NCBI GenBank assembly: GCA_033032175.1
Contig: CM065321.1
Coordinates: 6,718,501-6,782,500, forward strand
From: Saturnia japonica
Taxonomy: Eukaryota > Arthropoda > Insecta > Lepidoptera > Saturniidae
Length of the DNA: 64,000 nt
Direction of reading: 5' to 3'
In this document: one piece after another, positions 1-14,877 of the stretch
Layout: every line of letters begins with the position of its first letter
How positions within the stretch are numbered: the stretch's first letter is position 1
Translations under genes and position numbers: made by a program
The notes under the pieces: model-generated
What the model saw: only the letters and a program-made list of their open reading frames with translations
Told to the model about the DNA's origin: nothing
Database searches by the model: none

Positions 1-14
1 AGCCCAAGTAAATT

Positions 15-325
15 CCCGGCTACACAATATAATTATGAGATTTGCGACATTTAAAAAAAAGTGTATTTTCGTTCATCGTTACGTTTTAAGTATCAAACTA
101 TCAATAAACAACAGCTAAAAAACATAATAGCACTTATATACGCACGTAAAACGTTATACATTATAGGCCTAAGAAGTAATAACACAATAATATGTCCAAA
201 CATTGTATCTCACCAACAACATGATCGGATCTGTAATTTAATTAGTCACATAACGCTCGAGGACCTCTTAATTTTGTCATCTATTCAGAGCGTCAAAAGA
301 AGTATAACTTCAAAATGTTAAATTG
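15..325 (+). repeat. Dispersed repeat, copy 1 (formerly coding?)
   Basis: About 300 bases matching, in inverted orientation, the segment at 2438-2735. Both copies read through in the same frame and share peptide patterns such as HITLEDL/HIMLEEL followed by KRSIT, so the ancestor may have been coding. Family not recognised. This copy begins close to the window edge and may be incomplete. Confidence 0.55.
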
Positions 326-2437
326 TTATGTTAAATAATGATAGGCAAATAATTACTCAATTAATTATAGTTACCACAGTTTTATTATATGATACTTCAT
401 AAATCAGGTGGTAATCCTGCTCCTAAATGTTTCTTGACATACCTATTCTTGCCTATTTTAAAAATACCCTCCCTATTAATCGTATATCCCACAGTCGCGT
501 CTAAAAACCCTTCACATACACGTAGGTACCGAAGAAAACTCATATTATCTAAATAAATAAACAACTAACAATTTAATTTACTATTTTATTATAATTCCAA
601 GATCTGATAATGTTAGGATTTAATTTATGGCTTCTGCTCATCTATATTATTAAATCTGTATTAAAGTCTGTACAAGTACTTACCCAAATTTTTCCACATT
701 TCCTGAATACATCCTTAACTATGGTTAATGTTCACGACTATACTATTGAAGTTTTTGGCGGGATCCTGAAGTGACATGTTGTGGTTTTTATTTTTGATTC
801 ATAAACTTAGGTTTTGACCCTATAGTATGCAATATTGGTGGCGTTTTGCGTTATATAGTTTGTTTTTTGTGCATAAGTGAAGTGAATTATAAATATAAGC
901 TGAAAGCATTCTTTCTGAGATCCCAAAAATCTTCCTAGAAAGTTCTAACAATGGAGCCACCATCTTGTTAGGATACTGAATCGTCATAACACTTGACACT
1001 ATAATGCACTCGATAATGGCAGTAATGGTCTTCATTAAAGAGGACCGGTTGCCAAGTTAGGAAGAAGAAGAAAGACTATACTATTTTTTTGTCTTTCTGT
1101 CTGTTTATACTTATCCGGATTTACTGACCGATTTTAATAGATTTTGTACTTACGCTAGAATGTTAATGCGGTTATTATACTACCATTATCTACTGCGATT
1201 TATGCAGATATCTAGTGTAGTATAATAAGCAATCGGGAATAAAATATGGTCCGATCAAGGTCAAACTGTCGACCCGATCAGGCGATTGCAACGCAAAGAT
1301 GCAGCTACAACGCGACGATCGCATTTTCGCATTATTTACGCAATTAAAGTTGTAAAAAGAACTATCGGACACGGTTGACGGACGCGGATCTTCGCGGCTG
1401 AATGCCTGTGTCGCGGCTGAGTACCTTAAGAGCTCGCCCCCAAGCCTGGTAAAACTTTAAAAGCCACCAGTGGCTCTGCTTTTGGATAAGGCCTCTCAGG
1501 CTAACAGTAAGGTCAGTTCGAAAAACGAAAAAAAAAATCGCAACTTCTAAGTATACACAATCGCTTCGGACGCGGCTTACGAACTCGTCTGAGTGCATCA
1601 GTGTTGCTCTTTTACTCTTTTAGCATATTTAACGCTAAATTATATTCAATTTCTACGTTTCTCACACTCAACGTTATGATGCGAATTATGATTTTTCCGA
1701 AGTTACGATAACAATCTATGCCAATTTTATACCCAAAATTAAGGAGAATCTAACGACACCTCATATGCTAAAACCCATCGAGCCGTTTAGACTACAGAGC
1801 GTGCCTAAGAAATAGACATACATACGCTCGAAAAACATAATTTTACTTTTTCGCAGTGGGATAAAAACAGAAATGTTACACGTGTGTGTATGCGTGGGTG
1901 CAAGCTAACATGTTTCCATAATTTTATGGCAACAGAGAAAAAATTTCTTTTGTATTTGATATGCAGCATATACTAAGCCGCTTAATAGGTCTGTTATTTA
2001 TTTCTGAAGTTACTATTCCTTCTGATAGTATTTCAAGAGAACAGAGAAGAACGCACGAATTAAGCTAATGTGACTTCCGAGCAATTTTTTTTATTTATCT
2101 GGTCTGTATTTCTGTTTTTATTTTATGTATATATGTTCGATGATTCTTTTATGGTGCTGAACACATATCCCTATCTCTTAAAGCTACCTATACTAAACAT
2201 GAACAAAAATTTAAAAGAAGAGGCTGGTTTTAGATGTTTGGGGAAAAGTTGCCGAAATCAAATCATTTTGGGGATATTATGAAAACTCGATCTGGAGGCC
2301 TTGAGTCTTCATTCATTTCATTCGGAGCTTCGTTCATAGGTTTCGTTATTCATTCAATTTCGGGGTTGTCAATTTGTAGGGAATTCCCCAATTTGGTAGA
2401 AATTTGACTCCATTGGGGATTTGCGGGGAATTTCACG
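326..2437. other. No gene seen; AT-rich intergenic DNA
   Basis: Only short chance reading frames. A moderately GC-rich patch lies near 1370-1600. Several G-rich pieces near 2230-2430 resemble pieces at 3300-3370, which suggests old repeat debris. The minus-strand frame at 820-1035 has no recognisable domain or splice signals. Confidence 0.5.
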
Positions 2438-2735
2438 ATTTAATTTCAAGTTATACTTCTTTTGCCATTTCTAATAGATGGTAAAATTGTGAGTTCCTCG
2501 AGCATTATGTGACTGTTTAAACCACAGATTAAATCGTATTGTTGGCGGAATACAATTTTTGGAGTTATTATTGTTTTATTAGGCTCAAAAGTACAATTTT
2601 TTAAACTGTTCATGATTGAAATGTTGATGATGATATTGATAGTTTGCAAATAGTTCAATATTTAAATTTCACTGTGAACGAAAAGACACTTTAAAAAATA
2701 TCTCACAACCCCAAATTATATACTGTAGCCGAAAG
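2438..2735 (-). repeat. Dispersed repeat, copy 2 (inverted relative to copy 1)
   Basis: Reverse-complement partner of 15-325. Similarity starts at a shared CGGCTACA block (near 2730 here) and runs to the shared AAAAGAAGTATAACTT block near 2455. The long shared frame is kept but the sequences differ at many positions, so the two copies are old. Confidence 0.55.
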
Positions 2736-6765
<4,030 letters not shown>

Positions 6766-6860
6766 GTTTTTGCTTTTAATTATTTAATCAATCTATGTAG
6801 CACAGACACTTAAAATTCTTAAAGCCACTAAAGCACATTATTATTCCAGTTTCATTATGC

Positions 6861-6889
6861 AATAAATATGTATTATTTTCTTCAATAAA
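6861..6889 (+). terminator. Polyubiquitin polyadenylation signals
   Basis: Two AATAAA hexamers at 6861-6866 and 6884-6889, about 100 bases after the stop codon, followed by a T/GT-rich stretch typical of a cleavage downstream element. Confidence 0.75.
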
Positions 6890-6899
6890 TATGATTCTG

Positions 6900-7805
6900 T
6901 TTATTTTTGTTTTCTTTGTTCACTGTTCACTGTTTCCCATTTTTATTTTCTGGTTGGACAAAGATTTATTCTGAACATAAATATACCTTTTAACTTTATT
7001 AATAAATTGGTATTAAATGTAATGTAATATGTTTGTAAAATTATTTGAGAGTCTAGCTAAATGACTGGCTCATTTTCATCCTGTACATAAGTATTTTGTC
7101 AGACGGCCGGATTTAGAGGTGTGGAGGCCCCTAATTATTTTCCAAATAGGTTAAATAATTATACTTTCTAGTGTTTAATTATCAATTGCGAGACCAATTA
7201 AATCTATTCAGAAAACAGATCAGTAATAAACTTTAAATTATAGCCTATCATACAAATGGTCCTGGCAAACTTATTTGAACGAAATTTTTATGATGATTTC
7301 ACTGAAATCAAGCTGCTGGAGTAAATTACTTTCAATGCTAAGTAAGGGTAACTTTGACAGGCGGTTACTGAACAAATTAAAAATACTTTTAATTCGATTA
7401 ATTGGAACTTTCGTATATAATAACTAACTACATATTTATTCAACTGAAATATATTTAGATTTACCAAACTTTTTTTATTTTAATAAGTACATTTTATGTG
7501 GGGGCCCGCTCTTGTGGAGGCCCCTGCTAGTTGCCCTCCCTTTCCCTTATATCCAACATTGGTATCAAATTTTCCAATGACCTCATATTAATCAGAATCG
7601 TAAGATTTTCCGTAGTTGACATTTAAAAAAAACAATTATCTTTGAAAATTATAAATCTATTTTTGTTTTAAATATAGTCAATTTTTTTCATGTTTTCTTG
7701 AGAAATTGAATTAAACTTACTTGAAATATTCACAATCATAACTTTCTTTAATAAAATAATCAATTTCAATAAACATGTTTCAATAAAAAGACAAAAATTA
7801 TTGTT
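6900..7805. other. Intergenic, no gene seen
   Basis: AT-rich. A GTGGAGGCCCCT motif occurs twice (near 7119 and 7513), which may mark an old mobile-element remnant between them. No reading frame or RNA gene supported. Confidence 0.4.
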
Positions 7806-8062
7806 AACAAGCTGTGCCCGTGGCTTCGCTCACGTGGAATACAGAATGCCTGCGCGAATCTTGCTCCCCCGCTTCCGGCTATTTTAAAGACAAAAATGCT
7901 TATTGTGGGTGGTCGTTAGAAGATAGATGTATATACTCTCCCGGACTTTTTTGTAGGTCTTTTTAATGCCTATAATTATATATTACATAAATTTGCTATA
8001 TCTCTTAGGGTTTACTTAGCATTTAAGCCATTTAACCCTTCGGGTCTCAAGAACACGAATGT
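7806..8062 (+). repeat. Repeat family A copy (CTGTGCCCGTGGCTTCGCT type)
   Basis: Shares its 5' block with copies at 47336-47879, 59437-59862 and 61880-62290: the GTGCCCGTGGCTTCGCTCAC start, an ACAGAATGCC block, a CTTATTGTGGGTG block and a TTTTTGTAGGTCTTTTTAATGCC block. Repeats with this head are common in lepidopteran genomes; I do not assign a class. Confidence 0.7.
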
Positions 8063-8659
8063 ACGTAAAAATTAGCATTTTTATGCCATCCACGGAGCAC
8101 AGTTCTTACTTATATACAAGATAAAAAGTTATTGCAAAAACTACATATCTGTCAGAATTAACTTATTACAATTTACAATGGATTCTCAAGGATTAGGACG
8201 CACGAAGACTATGATTAAATAAAACAATCAAAATTGTTTCATTGTAACATTTTATTAGAAGGCGAAAACGAGTAAAAGTTTGGGATATTTTTATACAAAT
8301 CAATAAAAGTATTCGCATTAGGTACATTTCATCAATCGTCAATTATTCTATTAAATTACAATAACATGAACAAGAAATATACATACGTTGATATTATATG
8401 AAAATACCTGGCGAACTTATTAACAATGCATCAATAAACGACCTACTTATACTAACCCTCTATTTACCAAAGGATTGTTCACAATCTGTCTGTCTGTCAA
8501 TGGAAATAATAATAACATTTCAATAAAATATTATTGAAAACTAGTTTTTCAATAAATTTCATATTGGTATTTGTAGCCTAGACTTTATTCACGAGGAAAG
8601 AAGAAACAGTAAAATAATTGGAATAAATCTCGTGATTTATTCATTTTTTCACATTTAAT

Positions 8660-9580
8660 TAGGGGGCGTTATTAATTACGTGAGCTCAAAATAAGAGAGG
8701 AGTCCGACAAAATCTCACCAAATGTTATTTAAAGTCAATAAAAAATGGAATTTATTACATTATTTTAGATAAATACAGACTTAGCGGCAAGAAGCAAAAT
8801 ACATGAACATAATAAATATATAAAATGTAATCATTTGAAAACTATAGGTAAATCACACACGAATGAGAGTGGGGAGTATTTTTTTCGAAGTGACTACACT
8901 GTTAGCCTTAAGCATTAGATGCTTTGACAACTTCACGGCACGAAGGCACTAAGCCGCGAAAGCGGTGCAACAAGCTCAAGGGTGCCAAAGTGGCTAAACC
9001 TAGGCTTGGGCTGTTGCCGTACATGCAATTAAGTCGCGATCTAAGTAATTCCGTATCCGTAAAATTCGATCCAACTATACGTATTTCTGCCTTCTTGGAT
9101 GAAGAAAAAACATGCGTATACGCATTTAGAAATTTGGCAATTTGGTCAAGTCAAACTAGCCAAAAAAGAAAAAAGGTCCCTTACAAAACCTATGTCATAC
9201 CTGTGTGGTGTGCACGTATGTCATGTTGCAGTGTAATGATGTCAGTCTGTTGGTAGTTAATGATTACAAGTGCAGTGTTACTGTATCGCGCCAGCGGCTG
9301 CATGGCTCAAGAGCTCCATGTCGGAGGAACGAACCTAGGCTTGAGTTGTCGCTGGAGAGTGAGGTCGTGGCCGGTGTGCGGGAGCGGAGGGAACGGTTGT
9401 TTCGTGGACGTGGGTGCAAACACGCTTGATTGAAGAGACGGACGGGTATGGCGCGTTAGCTACCGCGATTTCGTCATAGGGACCAAAGTTTTGCCTTCTA
9501 GAGTCTTACTAAATCTCAATAAGCGAAAGAGGATACAAATAAAAAAAAATCCCCTCACGTAATTAATGGACGTCCCCTTT
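8660..9580. mobile_element. TIR element with GC-rich internal segment
   Basis: The left end near 8663 carries GGGGGCG then ATTAATTACGTGAG. The right end near 9548-9580 is its reverse complement (CTCACGTAATTAAT then CGTCCCC). The interior has a GC-rich block (about 9280-9480), and 8915-9075 is closely similar to 16262-16440. The frame at 8924-9256 ([24 protein letters not shown]) is partly shared with that second site, but I recognise no protein family. Confidence 0.55.
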
Positions 9581-9773
9581 GGCAAGTAATTAACGTTCAA
9601 TTAAAAAAAATCTTTGCTATGGAAAAATAAATGTGCTCTCAACACCCGACAAACGCCTTCAAATACATTTCCCTTTTTTAAATCCTTGACGTCACATGAT
9701 TTTATTGACTGCCCAACGTTAAAAATATTTGCTTGATATCTACAAAAATAATTAACAAGCAATCTTTACTTTA

Positions 9774-10075
9774 GGGGCGTTCAAGTATTACGTAACGCAA
9801 CTTTTTAAATGTAACGCGCCGTAGCATTTTTTGTTTTATCGCCCTCCCTTAAACGTACGTAACACCCCAAACATAAGAGCTTTTATAAGCCAAGAACAAA
9901 TGATGATGCAAATCTCCTTGTTACATTACAGTATGAACTCACTTTAACAACACTAACTACAGCAATGTGCTTTTGAGTAACACACTAACGAATACTGACA
10001 ACGAAAACAAAATAAAAATGACGTACAATACAGTCGAGGATTACATTACGAAATACTTGAACGCCCCCTCCCAAA
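9774..10075. mobile_element. 300-bp MITE with GGGGCGTTCAAGTATT ends
   Basis: Starts GGGGCGTTCAAGTATTACG and ends with the near-perfect reverse complement CGAAATACTTGAACGCCCC. The TIR is about 22-25 bp and there is no coding capacity. Similar ends are widespread in animal non-autonomous DNA elements. No clear target duplication seen. Confidence 0.75.
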
Positions 10076-12441
10076 CTATGCATTATAATCAAGCTACATT
10101 TAACTCTTCCCAACAAGATAATATAACTTTCCGTACCTTATAGATTTAAAAAAATTAACAATATATGTAATATTAGAGCAGTTGTTTATTATATTTGAAA
10201 CAATCTATTTAAACTTATATTATATAGAGAAATATAGTTACATACGAAGACTCGTAAAATACGGGTTCGTCCACGTCATAACATCTTAAATAGAACAGTG
10301 AAACATGACATTCTCATAACACCAATGATTATTCGCTCAAATACTTACATTAAGAGACACTTGAAGATAGAACAATTTATTTATGAACTTACATACAACT
10401 ATCATTAGGTCTAGGTATTGTCTTTAGTATGTCAGAAACTTTATTTAATGAAGTATTTTTATTACGACGACAATGCGATGAATATAAACCATACATACAG
10501 TATTACTGCAACACCAATAACCTTACAGAAAGTGATATATACTACGACGATCAAAGATTTTAACACGTATGTGCTTCTAAATATATAACGAACATTATAA
10601 AGAGGCCGTCAAGTAATTGTTAATTTGATTTAATATTTGGTATCGATTATTTAATAAAATGTTTTAATAATTACTATAAAGTTAACTAAATTAATTATTA
10701 TGCAAGTTTAAAAATTATATACATCTAATAATAACAAAAATGCAAACTTAATTATTTTTAATAATATGGTAGGAGACTGCACTGATTGCATGATATCTAC
10801 AATTATCACAAGGACATTACAATATGTTCTTAGCCTGCCATAAATAATCATAAGTCATATATACGCACATAGTTGGCAACACGCACTGACACAGTGCATT
10901 ATACATCGATTAAACGATAGTCAGGTTTAAACTATTGATAGTAAAAATTTACTATATTTTAAAATAAAAGTACCCAGTTTGTTTGACTTCAATACATCCA
11001 AAGAGATCACGTGAATTACCATTTTGTCCTCGGTCACCTAGACGTTAAATACGGTACTAAGAAACAATCGATAGTTAATCGTTAATCAATCGTGTATTAA
11101 AAAATAAATGATACTACCGGATGTTGTCAGACTTGATCTTTTGAGGTTGGTTTTAGATAGCTATAGGCCGCAGTGACAACATAACACGTGTTTACTATTC
11201 TCTTTTTAAATAGCCTAGAGGGTAAAAAAAAACTGTCGATGGAACTTTATCTCAGTGATTGGATTGAACCATACTTAGCTACTATCAGATAATAAGCAGC
11301 TATTTTGCCGAGCCAAACAATATAAATACAAGTAGGTACATTGCATAAAAATTTACGTGTAGCCCTGGAGAGATAATTGATTCATTATTTTCTGTATTGT
11401 ACCTTGTTGCAATTTGTGTAAGCCAGCAGAAAATAGGAAAAAAGTGGATGAAGAATTTTCACAAAAAGGAAAAATAATTTAATAATACCTGCTCAATTAT
11501 AATTAACCTTTACTGAAAATATATGAACTAAAATATTTTTATCTTCGAATGGAGGTCGGACATTTGGCAAACTTTGAAAACGCTTACTTAATAAATGCAA
11601 TTCATGACCGCGTCGTCCCTATTTCTATTGTATCATTATTTTCAGTATCTAAAGTGGCCTCGGTTTACATAATTACCTAAAACATTAAGTTTTTTCATAA
11701 GTGACCTAGTATTGAAATTTCAATAAATCTTATATCTTGTGCATCTTAATAAAAAAATGAAGTGCTAAAACTTTAAAAGATCTTAAATAAAAGAAGACAG
11801 AACTTTCTATAGTTATGTATAAAATTAGTTATTTCTAACATCACCGGTCTCACTTGATGCTGAAAATTTTATTTAAAAAGATGCATTGCTTGCATTTACG
11901 CTACTTATTCTAGCAGTGTACTGCAAATACACACTATTACGGAATGTTTATATGATAAATAAAATATACTAGCTGATTTTTGCGAATAATTCCACATAGA
12001 ATGTAAAACAATCAATAGCTCTCATATTATTTAAACAGATTGTTAATTGGTGGCGCCTTGAATATATTTTCATTAGCATTAACAGATGGCATGCCTAATG
12101 AAAACGTTTTTTAATAAAAGAAATTAACGTAATCATTAATTTTAAACGATGTTTCATCAATAGTGGGAAACTTAAGCTTTAAAATGATATTTGAATCATT
12201 AATTGTGTGAAGAATTAACGGAAGATACGGCGCTGTCACGAAAAAATATATTTGAGAAAATAATATACATACATATATGATAGTTTGGCCAAGTGTGCAC
12301 TGGGTTAAGGCTGAGGCTGAGGCAAAGGATTATAAACAATTTTCAGGTATGGAAAAATCTACCTATACCTAGCACAGTTACAAAATCAAGACAGTTTCTG
12401 CCTAAGTTATCTTTGCACCGGCCAACTTAATAAAACTGGGT
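10076..12441. other. Long AT-rich non-coding stretch
   Basis: No convincing gene. It lies downstream of EndoA and may include distal 3' UTR, but there is no direct evidence for that. Confidence 0.4.
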
Positions 12442-13427
12442 AATATACAGGCTGTAACATTTAAATGGGTCAGTGGGGGAACTCCGAATCTATCAGAGAT
12501 AGAGAAATATGTTGTAAGGAATTATGACATCGATTTTAAAGATAAGAAAAACTGCATTGATAGATTTAAAAAAAACTTATACAAGAGTCGGGAATCGAAA
12601 CCAATCATTTTAAGAAAAAAAAGCATGTCATTTTATTACGATAATAATTGACAGTGTAGGTTATAAGGAATCCACCCAATATCTCACGTAGGAATTGTAA
12701 CAGATCGTATAATATTTCGATATGCATATTGTTCAAACGTCCATCATACATTTTACAGAACAAAACCTTATTATACAGAAGTCTAACCCGATAGGTAGTT
12801 AAATGAAATGTAACTTGACGTCGTCTTTCCTGAAATAGTCGAATCACAACTAGACTTCTTAAATAATAACTTCCAACTAACATGTATTGGTTTAAACGAG
12901 TACGCCAAATTTAAACCCACTTGATTATTTCTTGTGGAATCCCAACCTTAAATATAAAGTATACAAAGCCAGTTACGATACCGTCGAAGGTCTAATAACA
13001 ACCATAGAGATCATTTTAAAACAAATTCATCACTTGAAAACACAAAATGCAGTAACAAGATCGTTACCTAAAAGAGTTGATAGTAGTCAACTCCATCCAA
13101 GAAAATGGCTGTTACTATGAAAATTTCAAGACAAAATAATTAAATTCAGCATTTTCTTTTAATTTTAGACACAGGGTTTCTTACCAACATTTACTCCTTA
13201 CAACCTACACTGTCAATTATTATCGTAATAAAATGACAAATATTTTTTTTTTCTTAAAATGATTAGGTTCGATTCCCAACTCGTGTATAACTTTTTTTGA
13301 AAATCTATGAATGCAGTTTTTCTTATCTTTAAAATAGATGTAATGGTTCTTTAGGATATATTTCTCTGTCTCTTATAATTGCAGAGTTCCCCTCAATGAC
13401 TCATTTAAATGTTACAGCCTGTATATT
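12442..13427. mobile_element. Foldback-type element with about 230-bp TIRs
   Basis: The left arm (12442-12671) and right arm (13193-13427) are near-perfect inverted repeats, beginning AATATACAGGCTGTAACATT and including GATAAGAAAAACTGCATT and a CATTTTATTACGATAATAATTG block. The 520-bp core holds only short frames (12605-12883 minus, 12932-13120 plus) with no recognisable domain. It is probably a non-autonomous DNA transposon. Confidence 0.8.
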
Positions 13428-14182
13428 TTCAGACCAAGTTAAGTAACTGGGTAATTTCCATTTATTTAACTCATATTACTGGTTACAACATTAAAATATA
13501 ATAAATTTCTAACTAAACCTACAATATCAAAATAATAGCGGTTATTTGATCCCAAATCATTTTTTTTAATAATAATAACATGCATTTCATATAAAATAGT
13601 CATGATGTAAATGGCAACGAGATTTATTAATATTCTAAATAAATCTAAAATTGTCTTTTCACTTTTAGCTACATAAACAAAGTGGTTACAAAATCAAAAA
13701 ATAATAAGAAATCAATTCAATTATACTATAATATCATTTTCATGTAAAATACCAGGAAATCGATTATAATAATTATTTGGGATTTCATCTAATAAATATA
13801 GACAATACTGGCGAGGAATGCTATTGTAAAACATTTTATAATATTTGTATAATTAAACCTAAGTATATTATTAAGTTACCCGGTTTTTATTTAAGTAGTT
13901 AATTCATCACTATTTAATTAATCATAATACATCTGGAATATTATAATATTTTAGGTTAAATTATCCAGTTTACATAGGGAAGACATTTATAAATACAAAA
14001 TCCAATAAACGTTGAAACTCGTTGGGTGTAGAATAGACACGTAAACGTAAAAGATAAATCACTTTTATTAAATTGAGCTTCTTAACTCACAGCGATAGAA
14101 TTTATTTATTAATCGTCTATTTAATACTGGAATCTTATGCAAAAATTACTGGAATAGCGTAACACAACTTTTTAAGGCTTAT
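13428..14182 (-). other. Downstream flank / possible 3' UTR of EndoA
   Basis: AT-rich, without reading frames. Minus-strand AATAAA hexamers exist (for example 14064-14069), so EndoA transcripts could end in this region. The actual poly(A) site cannot be chosen from sequence alone. Confidence 0.3.
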
Positions 14183-14437
14183 CCATAGATTAATGATTGG
14201 TTTCCACTAGCGCTTCGACTAAATGCGCGCTACCTACAAACAATAGCTCCTAGAATACGGCAACTTAATATCGTAGTGTGTAGTGACTATTTGAAATGAA
14301 GCTTGTCAACGCGCCAGTTTGTCGATGTGACACTGACTAGAGTATGCCGATGCGGCGTAGTTTTGATTGCCGCATTTTTATAGTATGCTGACGGTATCTA
14401 TTTGAAGCGCCAGCGAAAACTAATCATTATTCTATGG
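14183..14437. mobile_element. 255-bp MITE just downstream of the EndoA stop
   Basis: Terminal inverted repeats of about 34 bp: CCATAGATTAATGATTGG at the left and the reverse complement of CCATAGAATAATGATTAG at the right, both continuing to GCGCTTC. No coding capacity. Lies 315 bases past the EndoA stop codon, so it is probably transcribed in the 3' UTR. Confidence 0.75.
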
Positions 14438-14751
14438 GCTAACCTATATAATCTCAATCATATATATTTAACGTACTTAATGTCAATCTTATTTTATATC
14501 TATACACCAAATACACTGTATTATTGTAAGATAACATTAAATTGATATATGTAGGTATATTAAAAAAAAAAAGATTCAATTAAGATATATTTTGTTTTAT
14601 ATACGCAGTTTGGGTTAAAATTTTCTTGTGCGTAAGTGATTCAATAAAATGAGTTGTGTTACACCAAATTTACGGTGAGATGAATACGTTCGCGGTGTGT
14701 ATTTTTATGTGTGTGTAAATATAATTATGTACACTTAAGTTGTTGGAATGT

Positions 14752-14877
14752 TTACATGTTGGGCAAGGGTACGGTGACCTGCACGTAGCTGATCGGGAAA
14801 TAGCCGGTCTTCCCGTTCAGCGAGCCCTCGAACCAATTGTCGTCCACTTTGTTGATGAGTGTGATTACGTCGTTTTC
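14752..14877 (-). CDS. EndoA: EndoA last coding exon (SH3 C-terminal part)
   Basis: Codons 381-421 plus TAA. Acceptor TTTTTAG at 14878-14884, phase 0. Begins [18 protein letters not shown] and ends VPLPNM, the usual endophilin end. Contains the SH3 tryptophan (W395) and the PISY element that bind proline-rich partners. Confidence 0.97.
   Translation of the reverse strand, partial: ENDVITLINKVDDNWFEGSLNGKTGYFPISYVQVTVPLPNM

Noticed and set aside
820..1035. 71-codon minus frame starting MKTITAIIEC
   Set aside because: Looks protein-like, but no splice partners, domain or conservation evidence.
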